The notes: generated by a model from the letters alone, not told the origin. A stretch of DNA of 64,000 nucleotides from Limnanthes douglasii subsp. nivea (GCA_036936605.1 JAUPFV010000004.1:91910334-91974333); one strand, 5' to 3'. Counted from the first letter of the stretch, positions 34,074 through 45,435 are shown. Program-made: numbers and translations.

Positions 34074-34751
34074 CTATGGGAATGAACCCGGTCTTCCCGA
34101 CGCATCGCAATAGTCGGTAGCCATCAAGAATCTAAAAAAACCATCGAAAAGTGGGTCATCATCTAGGTGTTCCCAAAACTGGGATTCAAGTAGTTCATCG
34201 TCCCCATGCTTAGGTGCTGTTTGTGGGTTTCGAAGCACCAATGAAGAATCCTTTTTCGACGCTCGAGGAGGAGGTATAGCTGCACCAAGCCCCTCCTTCT
34301 TGAGCTTGTCAAAATATTTCTGGGCATGACTTATCACCTGCTGACAAGACAAATTAACTAAATCTAGTAGGGACATATACAGAATAAGAAACTAGGGCGA
34401 AAAGATAATAGTAATGAGGATTCAGTGAAAAGATAAGTTAATCATTACCTGATCCGGTTTTTTGGTTCCTATATATGCTGCGATCTTCCTCCATTGACGC
34501 TTGAATCTAAAATGAAGATGTAAAAAAAGAAGTTAGAGTGGAACAAATGTTTAAAGTGTTAGAATTGTTGTTTTTTCAGGAAACAGAGAATCAATAACAC
34601 CGAAACAATAAATAAAAGAGTTTATGTCAAATATAGTCTATGCATACCGCTGAAGGCCCTGGAGAAATAATTCTTCTTCTTCAGGAGTCCATGGCTCCCT
34701 CGGTTTGGGCTTTGTATAAGGTTTTCTAGTCTTTCCGATCTTATCATCCAT
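34074..34751 (-). CDS. SHAQKYF-class MYB-related transcription factor (MYB-C), 3 exons
   Basis: Predicted 141-residue nuclear DNA-binding protein. Exon 1, 34751-34648, starts MDDKIGKTRKPYTKPKPREP and holds the first helix with WTPEEEELFLQGLQ. Exon 2, 34506-34449, gives FKRQWRKIAAYIGTKKPDQ. Exon 3, 34337-34074, gives VISHAQKYFDKLKKEG, then an acidic tail ending DASGRPGSFP. Introns of 141 and 111 bp have GT-AG ends; the second acceptor is a CAGCAG pair, so one extra Gln is possible. The K-RKPYT lead, single MYB repeat and SHAQKYF motif resemble LHY/CCA1/REVEILLE-type plant factors, but the protein is short. Exon positions follow the family fit; no stop or shift is seen. It sits inside a transposon-derived repeat, so expression is uncertain. 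Confidence 0.75.
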
Positions 34752-34755
34752 CCCG

Positions 34756-34809
34756 GGTATAGGTATAGGTATAGGTATAGGTATAGGTATAGGTATAGGT
34801 ATAGGTATA
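34756..34809. repeat. GGTATA hexanucleotide microsatellite, nine units
   Basis: Nine perfect GGTATA units lie 5 bp upstream of the MYB ATG, in the presumed 5' leader (CTATAC... on the transcribed strand). In the MYB frame they would read alternating Ile-Pro, but stop codons a little further upstream and no ATG mean they are not translated. The copy at 55198-55251 has the same number of units. Confidence 0.9.
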
Positions 34810-35502
34810 GAACTGGTGGGATGGGATCACTAAATGTGGTAAAGATTTAAGAAGTGGTGCCTGGGATTCAACAATTTTGGTTTGTTTTCTAGAAAGAGTT
34901 TGAATTAGATACTGTAATATAATATAATGTGTCATGATCATTGATATTGTTTAAATATATAGTAACAGGTAGCGAGATACTTGGTTTTGTTTCAATTTTG
35001 AATTATACAAATTTCTTTTAGCCAGATTCTTACTATCCGTTACAAATTTCTTTTCAACATATATCTACTAACAAATTTGTTGAATATATCCAAACTAATA
35101 AAATTTTAAAATAAAATCTAAATAAAATTTAAACAGAATCTTTACCTCAAATAATGCTTCTATATTTTTCAAAAAAAATGTAAAGAATCCTGAAAATATC
35201 TGAATGAGAAAAAAGAAAGAGACAATGGTATGGTTTAAAATTTTATTTCCATTTAAATTTATTCCAAAAACGAGTATACAATCATGTGATAAATAGCAAT
35301 GTTAATGATATACATAACTAACTAACTAACGCATTTTAAATCACAAATATATTTATACGGAAGATAATTATAAGCATTATAAAACTAAATCTTTTGAATT
35401 GTTTTCTATTTTTATTTTTCAAGCGAATTATTAATTTTTTTTTTCTTCTAATGTTTAGTATTTTCTCATTCCAAATATATATTCCAAACTGAAATTCCTT
35501 AT
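34810..35502. other. AT-rich DNA between MYB-C and truncated E2
   Basis: No gene seen. Presumed MYB upstream region followed by very AT-rich DNA. The first part (34810-34990) matches 11.83-12.03 kb and 25.83-26.05 kb upstream of the MYB pseudogenes; the rest has no counterpart in the window except its own duplicate at 55252-55944. The join to E2 falls at about 35503. Confidence 0.5.
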
Positions 35503-35508
35503 ACAATT

Positions 35509-37836
35509 ATGGAGGAAGTGATGGAGGACTCTGTTGAAGAGGCCCCATTTGAGTCTGAGCCCTCCGGTCAGACCAGTAAAGAGATAGTTGCCGAGAAGGA
35601 CAAAGGCAAAGAGAAGTTGTATTTGAGGCATCCGGATCTGCCGGAGAGCCTTGAAGGAAGAGTGGGCCTTGTTTTCACAAGGTCAGCGTTAATTACCTCC
35701 TCTCCTTACAAAAAATCACCTACGCATTCATCCACACTGCCGAGCTGGGCAGGATGCGTACGAAGTGGGGCATACCAGAAAATGTAAAGATCAGGATTCC
35801 TGTACACCCAGAGACTCCTATGGATTGCAAGTTAAGCGAAGTGGTCATTTTCACGGAGCTATTCAACTGGGGGCTCAGGTTCCCATTGGATCCAGAGATT
35901 GTCAAATACTTCCATCTGATAAAACTCTGTCCGAGCCAGCTGAGCCCCAACGCTTGGTATACCCTCATGTCATGCATCATGGCATCAAGGCTGTCCGGGA
36001 TCCCTCTGCCGATGCAGGAATTTGCTGCAGTGGCCAGCCTTTGTAGAAACCACCACATCCCCTTTTACCACTTTAACATGGGCATGACTTCAAGGCCGTG
36101 GACGATCTGTTGGAGGCAAAGAGGAATTGGAGGACCCAGTTCATGTTCGTTAGTGGCGCTTGGGAGAACGGCAAGAAGATCAAATCTGGAGAGAACCCCA
36201 AGCCTCCTCAGAAGCAGGTGGAGGAGTGACCGTAAGCATTATGCCTTAAACTTTTGTCTCTTTCTCTTTTTAGACTTAGTTTATACTGACTGGTCTTACT
36301 TTTGTCTTAGCAGAACTACCCAAGGAATTTAGTGACTACCTAAAAGTCGGGCAGGTTACTTGTGACAAGATTAATGCCTTGGCTGCTGAGAGATGGGGGA
36401 ACCGATTCCATGCTGCTTTTACCAGTGGCAATTTGGCAAGGTCTCACCTGTGGAATACCACGGGTCGGAGAGACTTGAATTGGGAGGAGCTCACCACTCA
36501 GCCTCCTCCGGATGTTGTGCTTAAGAGGACCCATGAACCGGACGGGACACTCTTCTTGCCAGGCCGGGCCAAATCCCCGACCAAGATGAAAGGAAAGAAG
36601 AAGAAGGGCAAGAAGGCGGTGGGTGGTGCTAACCCTGATGATGCAGAGAAGGATGCTCCAACAAACCCGGAGGGGCCAGCCCAGAGCCAAATTGATGCTG
36701 CTCTCTTGCAAGTGGTGGAGCAAGAGACTGAAAAGCAAGAAGCGAACCTCCCGAAACCTCCAAGGGCTTCCAAAAGAAATCGTAAACAGGGAAGCGAAGG
36801 CGCAGACCGGGAGGCCAAGAAGAAAAAGACTTCTAAGGGAGACGAGCTTTCTCTCCGGGCTCCGGAACCTTCTTTCCAAGCTGATCATGCTGACCCAACA
36901 CATGCCGAGGAGATTCCGGGTGACTTTCATACTGATGAGGTTTAGGGGGGAGATATCAACATCGATGGAGTAGACATCACCGGTCTTGGTGAGCTTGGTG
37001 AATACTTCCTCAACCTTCCCAGAGATGACTTTGCTGGGCCTTACCTTCCTCCAATCACCTCCAACACGGTCACTTTTAATGGTAAGACTTTTAGCGTTTC
37101 TAGTGAAAGGGATCCCATAGCCCACTCTTTGTTAAGCAACGTTCAGCCTGTACTTGTGTTGGAGAAACAAGTCCGAAACCAGGCTGATATCATCAAAGAT
37201 CTCAAGTCTGACAAAGAGAAATTGTCCGATGACCTTCGCACTGCCACTTCCAATGCTGACATTTTAAAGGAGGAAAACGAGGAGTTGAAGAGAAAGCAAG
37301 AGGCAAGTACCACAAAAGTCTCCTCTTTAGAGGACACCATAAGGGATCTCCGGGAGAAGCTATCCGGTCTGGAGAAAGACCTTGCTACCTCAAATGGAGA
37401 ATCCAAAGCCAAAGACCAAATCATCTCCAACTTGACCAACGACAAGATTGCCTTTGAAAATGCAGTGTCCAAGGATGCCGAGGAGAAAAACACTTTGTTA
37501 AGGGAGCAACAGGCCAAGATCCAAGCCAAGGTCGATGCTTATGCCAACCAGGTGATCGACTCTCAGGAGGATATGTATGCTAAGGTAAGGTCTGCCATGG
37601 TTCTACTCTTCCATGAGAAATTTCCGAAGAGGAACCTAGGGGACTTGTGGCTTTATGTAGACGATGATGACCTTCCACATCATACAATGGCCGAAGGCGA
37701 TCAGTATGGAGTCTCCAGTGCATCCTCATCCGATGATGAAGAGAAAACCGGAGAGAGCCCAGACAAGGAGGAAGATGATCCCAAGGGAAAGAAGAAGGTA
37801 GATGAAGGCGAGCCATCTTCAAAGGCTCAACCTTGA
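35509..37836 (+). pseudogene. E2 antisense ORF (N-terminally truncated)
   Basis: The plus-strand gene corresponds to the E1 ORF at 22440-20124. It starts MEEVMEDSVEEAPFESEP, passes through the PF04195-like block (IPENVKIRIPVHPETP, FNWGLRFPLDPEIVKYF, PSQLSPNAWYTLM), a Lys/Pro linker, a coiled coil (VLEKQVRNQAD...) and an acidic tail GEPSSKAQP. The 82-bp GT-AG intron at 36232-36313 matches that in E1. Single-base changes shift the frame near 35663, 36080 and 36200, and TAG at 36943 replaces a Glu codon. No LTR promoter lies to its left, so any transcription would start in the AT-rich host DNA. Confidence 0.75.
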
Positions 37837-38315
37837 CTTATGATTTATTTTTTACTTTTATCCAGACTAAAGTCCTTGGAAGGCCAAGGCATTTTTTTGT
37901 AATGGTGTCCGGTATCTGACCGGATAGGTTTTTTGTTCTACTCTGACCATTCAAAAGTCCTTGGAAGGCCAAGGCACTTTAAGTTATTTCGATGAATGTT
38001 TCTGTTTTGCACAAATCTCATCTTCTTTCATTGTTTATTCCAATTTTGATGGCTAGCGTTTAAATAGCCTTTAATTATTTCATAGTGAGAGTGTTTAAGT
38101 TCTCCGGCTAGAGTTTAAATAGCCCTTAGTTATTTCAATCCGGATAGTGTGACAAAGAACAAAATTTAAAACACTTGGAAAATTTTTAAGAAGGCATCAA
38201 GTTTCATTCAAAGGCCCGGACACCTCATTAAAACCTCCCCGTGCCACCAGGGAGGAAAGAGTATGCCCCCAAATATTTACATGGATGTTTAAACAAGTAA
38301 ATATTTACACAAATG
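37837..38315. other. Convergence zone of E2 with paired hairpins
   Basis: No ORF. Equivalent to 19633-20123 in E1. Two AAGTCCTTGGAAGGCCAAGG copies (about 37871-37890 and 37957-37976) each contain the inverted repeat CCTTGG-AAGG-CCAAGG. gtttaaatagcc-type repeats (about 38058-38130) follow. The region separates the 3' ends of gag-pol and the antisense ORF. Confidence 0.6.
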
Positions 38316-41300
38316 CTATTCCAAGTACATCCGGAGATGCTCGATATTCCAAGGATGAGTCAAAACTCTTCCATCTTTGTCTTCCAACCAATATGTTCCA
38401 GGTTTAATTCTCTCAACAACCTTATACAGACCCTCCCAAGTTGGGGCCAGCTTTCCGAACAGCTTTTCTTTAGTGTGTAAGAAGACTTTCCTTAATACCT
38501 TGTCCCTCGGTTGGAAATCTCTTCTTTTAACTTTGGAAGAAAACCTGCTTCTCATCAAACCCTGATAGTGTGCAACTCTAAGGTGAGCTTTAACTCGTCT
38601 TTCTTCTATCAAATCGAGTTGACTTCTGATTGCCACCTCATTAGCGTGTTCGGAGAAGTTGTGAACACGAAAGGAGGGGAGAGTTGCTTCTATGGGAGCT
38701 ACTGTATCCATCCCATAGACCAAGGCAAAGGGTGACTCTTGTGTTGCAGCCCCAGGTGTTGTCCGGTAGGCCCACAAGACCTCTTGTAGATAACTAGGCC
38801 ACTTCCCAGCAGCCCCTTCCAAATTCTTCTTTAAACCGGACAGTATAGTTCTATTAGCCACTTCAACTTGCCCATTTTCTTGTGGATGGAAAGGTGAAGA
38901 AAAACAATGTTGTATACCCCTTGAGGTACAAAAACTTTCCATTTCCCTATTGTCGAACTGTGGCCCATTTTCTGTTGTTATCTTTTATGGGACACCAAAT
39001 CTGCAACAGATGTTGGATAGAATGAATTTTATAACAGCTTTTGATGTTGTTCCTGCTAGAGGGGCTGCTTCAACCCATTTTGAAAAGTAGTCTATGGCCA
39101 CAATTATAGTTTTGCGTCCTCTGGACGCCGCAGGGAGAGGCCCTACTAAATCCAACCCCCATCGAGCAAAAGGAATAGGCTCAGAAATTGACTCTAAAGG
39201 AATGGCTGGGACATGAATTTCATTGCTGTATCTCTGGCATGAGTCACACCTTCTTACCAATTCCTTAACATCTTTCATGATAGATGGCCAATAGTAACCG
39301 GACAGTAAAACTCTTCTTGTTAAAGCTCTGAACCCACACTGGGCTGATCCCTCACCATCATGTAATTCGGAGAGGACTACTTGAGACTCTTCATCCCCCA
39401 AACAGTGCAGGAGAGGTTTACTATAAGATTTTTTATACAACACTTCTCTCAATATGATGAAACCACGAGCCTTGTGTTTCAATGTTCTGGCTAGTGACTT
39501 ATCCGGAGGCACGCCACCAACGGAGAGATATTGCAGGAGAGGAAACCTCAAGTCTTGAGGTTGTTTCACTTGCACTTCAAAAATTTCCTCTTCTTTTCCC
39601 TTACTGAGTTGAATGGAGGGGCTTTCCAGCACATGGATCCATGGATATGACTCCGTATATGCTATGGTTGCCAATGAGTCTGCTAGCTCATTTTCTGCCC
39701 GGGGTATGTGCTCATAGACAACACTTTTAAACTTGAGTGCTTCATTCTTAAGGAGGAGTAAATATTTCACAAGCTGCTCCTTCTTAGCCTCAGATTGGCC
39801 TTGGGCATGGTGGATAAGAAGTTGGGAGTCACTTAGTAGCTTGACCCTCTTAGCCCCACAAATGTCGGCTAACTTTAAACCAGCTATAGCTGCTTCGTAT
39901 TCGGACTCATTATTAGATGCCCTGAAAGCAAAACAAATAGCCTGGTACATTTTGTCTCCATATGAGGAAGTTAGACACACTCCTGCACCACATCCCATAG
40001 TGCTGGATCCACCATCTATTCGGACGACCCATGCCTTTTTATCTTTTATATCAGTAGCCTGCTCTGAATCCCTGTCGGAGTGGAATTCAACCGAGAAGTC
40101 AGCCACAGCTTGGGCTTTGACTGCTGTTTGGGGAGCAAAGTCTATGTCGAATTCCCCTAACTCTACTGACCACTTAGTCATCCTGCTTGAAATGTCTGCC
40201 TTTTGGAGGACATTCTTCAAGGGAAAAGAAGTCCGGACGATGATGGGATGAGCCTGGAAATAAGGCCTCATCTTCCTGGCAGCTATCACCAGGGCTAATG
40301 CTAATTTTTCAAGTTTCAAGTAACACCTTTCTGCATCTATCAAGCTTTTGCTGATGTAGTACACGGGATGGGGATGACCATCGACCTCCCTTACCAACAC
40401 AGCACTGATGGCACAACTTGAAACTTCCAAATATACGAAGAGTGTCTCCCCATTAACTGGCTTAAACAAAGTTTTGTGGGAGGAGAGGTGCTTCTTGATC
40501 TCATTGAAAGCTTCATCACACTGTGGGGTCCAATCGAATCCCTTTGCACCCTTCAAGGTTTGAAAGAAAGGGGCACACCTGTCCGAAGACCTTGAGATAA
40601 ATCTGTTTAAGGCAGCTAATCTCCCTGTTAACCGTTGTACTTATTTAATGTTTCGAGGAGGTTCCGTTTGAAATAGGGCATTAAGCTGGTCTGGGTCGGG
40701 TTGTATTCCATGCTCACTTATAATATAGCCCAGAAACTTCCCGGACTGCACTCCGAACACACACTTTTCTTGGTTTAATTTCAAATTCACTTTTACCAAG
40801 TTGGCAAAAGTTTCTTGGAGATCGGACAAGTGCAACTGCTCATCCACACTCTTCACCATCATGTCATCAATGTACACTTCCATATTTCTTCCAATCTGAT
40901 CAGCAAATGCCTTGTTGACTAATCTCTGATAAGTAGCCCCAGCATTTTTCAAACCAAATGGCATTACCTTGTAGCAATGAAGACCTCTGTCAGTGACAAA
41001 TGTGGTATGCTCCTGATCCTTTGGATCTACTTGAATCTGATTGTATCCGGAGAAGGCATCCATAAAGGAAAGCACCTTGTTCCCAGAGGTAGAGTCTACT
41101 AACTGATCAATCCGGGGGACTGGATACAAATCTTTCGGGCAAGCTCTATTGAGATCTGTGAAGTCAATGCACATGCGCCACTTGCCATTTTTCTTTTTTT
41201 ACCAGAACCGGATTGGCAGTCCACAAAGGATATTGAGACTCCTTGATGTGCCCCATCTTTGTGAGCCTGTCAACCTCTTGCACAATGACATCAGCCTTCT

Positions 41301-43997
41301 CCTTAGAAAAAGCTCTTCTCTTTTGAACCACTAGTGCTACGTCTCTCCGGACGGAAAGGTGATGTGATATCACTTCTGATGGAATCCCAGTAACATCAGC
41401 ATTGCACCAAGCAAAAACGTGATGATGGTTCTTCAAAAACTTTAACATTTCATCTTTCAAAACGGGTGACATCTTAGACCCTATCTTGACACTTTTTCCT
41501 TCTTCCAGACAGTGTGTTTCTACCTCTTTGACCGGTATCAATACTATAGGGGTCTCTCTGGGGTCATCAATTTCACCCTCACCACCAGAAAGACCGCCAA
41601 ATTGCTATTGTTCGTTAATACGGACTGCCCCCAGCGTTCGAGGAGCCAGGGCGGTAGCATAACATTCTCTTGCAATCTTTTGGCTGCTCCGGACGACTCC
41701 AACCTGTCCCTGAATAGCATATTTCAAGCACTGGTGGACTGTTGAAGTCACTGCATGCATCCTAGAGAGCCAAGACATCCCTAGAATATCATTATAGCAA
41801 GTGGGACAATCCACCACAATAAAAAGTATTCTAACCATTTTCTTGAAAGGGCCCTTGCCCAATAGAACTTCCTCTTCGAACTCTCCGATCACATCTGCTG
41901 AGCTGCCTGTAAAGCCCACAATTAATCTGTCCGAACTCTGAATTACAGCTGGATTTTTCATTCTCTTGTATGTGGTTAAGAAAAGGATATTGGCTGAGCT
42001 TCCAGTATCCACTAGAATCCGTCTTATGTCGTTACCCCCTATAGATGCTCTTATGACAACAGCATCCTCATGAGGGCCAGCAATGTCTCTTAAATCATCT
42101 TCATCAAAAAAATGAAGGGGAATGAGTTTTGTGACTGATAGGAAGTTATGCCTCCTTCTAGCTGGGAGGCTAAAGTATGCACGTGCTCTTTCTCGAAGAA
42201 GCAGTAGGAGCTTTCATAGTGTCCCCTTCGAAAATTGTAAGTGACTCAAAAAACTTAATGAGTCCGGAGACCGACCTAGAACATTCCTCAATTGTACCCA
42301 CTCTGTTTCGAGTTGGATCAGGATCCAAGTACTCAGATTCCACGTCAAACCTTTCAATTATAACCATGGCTCCCTCCGGAGCAGCATTACTTGGACCAAC
42401 CCGGTGAGTGTTGTCAGGCCTGTTACCTCCTCTTCTTTTCACGTAAGCCCCCAGCTTTCCCCTCTCAATCAAGTTCTGAACTTCTTGTTTTAATGCTATG
42501 CAGTCATCAGTGGTATGACCAATATCGTTGTGATACTGGCAAAAAGAGTTATTACGATGCTCTCTGGGAGACTGCAACGTGGCTGGTCTCCGAAAATGCA
42601 CCTCTTCCTTTGTTTTATCAAATATGGGGGCCACACTTTCTTTCAATTCTGCGAACCACTCCGGTTGGACCCATGGCCCTCTCTTGTTTCTGGATTGCTG
42701 ACTTTAAGCAGGAGCAGCTGGCTGAGACTGAGATTTTTCCCTACCATGCCCCTGTCCGGTCTCTCTTGCTTTGTTCCCGGACTAATTTTGATTGGGATTT
42801 GGTGCCACCGGGGTAGACCTCACCTGCCTGTGCACCCTGGTTTTCTTTGTTTCATCAACGTTTATTTGTTTTCCAACCTGATTCAGCAACCCTCCCCAGG
42901 TCATGGCATTCTTTCTGGTCACTAAATCAGCTAGATTGCCTGGGTTCAAACCCTGTCTTAGGGATGCTATTGCTACTTGTTCGAAGCAATCAGCCAACCC
43001 ATTCTTGGTGTTCACAAAACGGCTTATATATTCTTTCAAGGACTCATTTGGTTCCTGGGCACAATGGATTATTGTGTCTCCATTTCCCTTTAGCTCTTTA
43101 CTCCCTACAAACTGCCTTCGAAAGGCTACCCAAAAAGTATCAAAGTCTTTAATACAACCCTGAGGCAGGCTGTTGTACCATTTTAGAGCACTCCCCGTAA
43201 ATGATTGGGAGAATGCCCTACAAAGTATTTTATCATTCGTCGTCAAAGTTCATCGTGAAGTTTTTAAATTGTTCCAGATGGTTCTCCGGATCAGTACTGC
43301 CATCGTACTTCTCTATTTTGGTGCTGTCAAACCTCTTTGGGAGGTTCCCGGACAGAATTTTAGAAGACAATGGAGATTGCCTCCAATTCCTTCCACGACT
43401 GAACACAGTATCCTCATTGGGAGTTGCAAAGATACCTGGTTCATCGTGAAAGGCGAAGGGATCCATCAGCATCTGGTCCACATGCCTCCGGCTGTGAGAT
43501 GATCCTTTACCAATATTCTTCTTCATCCTTCCATGTCTATCCCTTTTTCTTGAATATTTTTTGATCTGCTTTTGCTTCTTTCTAGTTCGACCCTCATCGT
43601 TGCTAGAGGATAAGGAGTTTTCAACTCCCTCACTGTCCGAAGAGCTATCAGAAGATTCTGAGCTTGAGTCAGAACTCTTTACTGGCTTAGACCGGTGAGA
43701 CTTTTTGGAGCTGGCATGAGTCTTTTTGGTGCTCACATGAGTCTTTGAAGACTCATGCTCTCTGGGGTTATCGGTGTGATGGGCAATTGACGCTTTAGAC
43801 TTTTCTTTCATGCCCATCTTAGCTTTTTCGGCCCTCAGAGCTTCTATTTCACCCTTTAGCCTATCACGCTCTTCGATAGTGTACTCATCGTTCTCTCCCA
43901 CCACTTCGAGCAGAGCTGGTGGTACTTCTGGATTGTCCGAATTCATTCGGACAGATTTTCTTAGCTGGTTTTGAATGCTTGATTCAGGCACCTTCAT
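38316..43997 (-). pseudogene. E2 gag-pol polyprotein, frameshifted
   Basis: From ATG at 43997 (MKVPESSIQNQLRKSVRMN) the frame covers gag with its Ser-rich linker, shifts by +1 near 43240, and continues through the capsid-like block and variant zinc knuckle CQYHNDIGHTTDDC. Two single-base deletions (near 42185 and 42105) precede protease (LVDTGSSANILF). After the shared TAG at 41605-41607, RT shifts by one extra A in a run near 41195 and then reads DFTDLNRACPKDLYPVPRID, VYIDDMM. The second RNase H (RIDGGSS, ESEYEAAIAG, LSDSQ) and integrase (LDLVGP, ENGPQF, NGQVEVANRT) follow. Other stops replace Gln or Glu near 42782, 42703, 40641 and 38985. Not functional. Confidence 0.9.
41605..41607 (-). 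other. Shared in-frame TAG between protease and RT in E2
   Basis: VRINEQ-TAG-QFGG, with codons CAA-TAG-CAA-TTT, occupies the same alignment column as TAG 16342-16344 of E1. It is the only nonsense codon found in both independent insertions. Confidence 0.55.
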
Positions 43998-44019
43998 GCT
44001 CCCACTGTGGTCGCCAATT

Positions 44020-44427
44020 TGGTGTGGATAATTATTGCTCGAGGGTAGGCTCGTAATTTGGTTGGAGTTTTATAGTAGTATGTGGGTGTTATATGTTTGG
44101 AGTAGAGAGTAGATAGATAATTAAGCTGGCTGGTAGCAGTTAATTCTCATTACCCACACTTAATGCAGGTGGTTGGGTATTTATACCCTAATGTTTGGGC
44201 CCTTATGGGCTTTCCGGTCATGTTTAATGGACCTGGGTCATGTTCAAAGACCCATGAGCTCTAAGGAGGAGAGCAAGTAGCTTAGTCAAGAAGTGTTTAG
44301 GTTTTTTAGTACTTTTGTCATAGTTCGAACAGTCCTATGGCCTGAGTGTTCGAAGTGATCTGTCCGGTCCAGAGGCCTTGGACCGATCTGTTCTTGTCCG
44401 GGGATCATGCAGAATTCGGACTCATCA
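44020..44427 (-). repeat. E2 5' LTR
   Basis: The LTR is 408 bp, minus-strand TGATGAGTCCG to CCACACCA, with TATAAATA at 44178-44185 (plus strand tatttata). The primer-binding region lies at about 44000-44019. It is longer than either E1 LTR because it carries neither of the two deletions seen there. Confidence 0.9.
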
Positions 44428-44668
44428 GAACCTATTCTAAAACACTAATTCTTTACAGAATATCTCTTCATAATCTCCTCTATAACTTTGTTAAACATCT
44501 TCTTTGGAAGCTCTTCGTTCCTTAGCATGAAGGAAGTTTTCAGCAAAGTATAGAATGGCGTGTTCTTCGTAGCCTCGATATGCTCCTCAGCCACTATGTC
44601 TTTCTGCAGCAAATTTAATATGCTTACCAAACCAGACCTGTAAAAAGTACTTTTGCCCATAGCACAAC
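44428..44668 (-). pseudogene. DUF1985-like exon fragment (unit D)
   Basis: The minus strand reads AMGKSTFYRSGLVSILNLLQKDIVAEEHIEATKNTPFYTLLKTSFMLRNEELPKKMFNKVIEEIMKRYSVKN. It is the first half of the exon at 30668-30207 of unit C with a few changes. It stops where the E2 LTR begins; the rest of the gene is missing to the left. The upstream boundary shows the same tatag acceptor-like sequence as unit C. Confidence 0.55.
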
Positions 44669-44774
44669 CTATACGCACAAAAGAACACCCTTGTTAGATT
44701 TTAGCAATGCATAGCTCCCCGTAGAACTATGTCGTTATAGAACTCATTATAAATTCAACCTTAAAGAGCCAACA

Positions 44775-45435
44775 AACACAGATGATACTCGCTCACCTCT
44801 ACTGAGCTTGGTAGAGGTTTCCTACACTATACTTCCGATATGTCTGGATTCCTGGGCTTGTTAGAGACATGGATTTACGACCATTTCCCTATATTTTCTC
44901 CTGCGTAAAACTCCAGATTCGGTATCGCACATCCTACGATGTGCAAGTATGTGCCTCTACCGTTTCGAAAAAACCAGAAGGCTCGAAATGTTGTTCGAGA
45001 TTACCTAGCTACCTTCACCGAGCACGATGTACGTTATAATTATCTTCATATTTTAATTTCCGTAATAATTTAATTTACTCTCATTTGCTAATGTTTAAAC
45101 CTTTGTTCATATTTTTTAGGTATTATTCATGTCTTATACGTACGTACGAGATGTTAGAGGTCATTCTGATGTAGCTTGAATAGATGCGACATTGAAGTCT
45201 TTGGATATTGTCGAAGCATACTATCTGATAGGAAGATATCTCCCCTAGATGCGAGTCTAGGACGAAACAAACTTCGTTCGAACATTTCGAAGATAGTAGA
45301 GTGTTGAATGTGAAGCAACGAGAGAACTTTATCCCAAAATTTCTCAACCGTACATAGACTTGTGCCAATTGTCCGTTTTAGGCTTGCGTGAGCACTCTTC
45401 TCCCTATAACATAAATTTAAATTATTTATAAGTCT
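44775..45435 (+). pseudogene. PMD-like gene remnant (copy D)
   Basis: Exon a ends at 45028 (FTEHD), intron 45029-45119 is 91 bp with GT-AG, and exon b starts at 45120. It carries TGA after DVA and four TAGs, most at positions where a TGG ancestor would restore Trp. Reading frame outside the stops is preserved across the four copies. Confidence 0.45.

Larger units (their letters stand above)
33421..43558. repeat. Left copy of a large duplication (partner 53871-64000)
   Basis: The segment recurs at 53871-64000 with an offset that settles at 20,442 bp. By hand comparison, 33421 to about 34566 differs at a few percent of positions with several indels. From about 34570 to the window end only about ten substitutions are seen in 9 kb. 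The duplicate contains the MYB gene, AT-rich DNA and truncated element E2. The right end lies beyond the window. Confidence 0.92.
35503..44427 (-). mobile_element. Tat-lineage gypsy element E2, 3' end truncated
   Basis: A minus-strand relative of E1 with 5' LTR, gag-pol and most of the antisense ORF. Its left (3') end is missing: the 3' LTR, the non-coding stretch and about 200 codons of the antisense ORF have been replaced by AT-rich DNA at about 35503. At the right, the LTR abuts gaacc of a DUF1985-like exon; the unoccupied version of that target is at 30424-30428. E2 differs from E1 by several percent and by its own set of frameshifts. It was duplicated as E3 after truncation, since both share the same left junction. 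Confidence 0.88.

Noticed and set aside
34744..34941. ORF with a YTYTYT run upstream of the MYB gene
   Set aside because: It is the microsatellite read in another frame of the MYB leader; the MYB frame itself gives a recognisable domain.
36340..37125. 261-codon minus-strand ORF and its copy at 56782-57567
   Set aside because: Shadow of the Lys/Ser-rich linker of the antisense gene; codon content is arginine/leucine-rich low-complexity text with no family match.
39733..40251. 172-codon plus-strand ORF opposite E2 RNase H (copy at 60175-60693)
   Set aside because: Mirror of the RNase H/RT coding sequence; no domain in its own frame.
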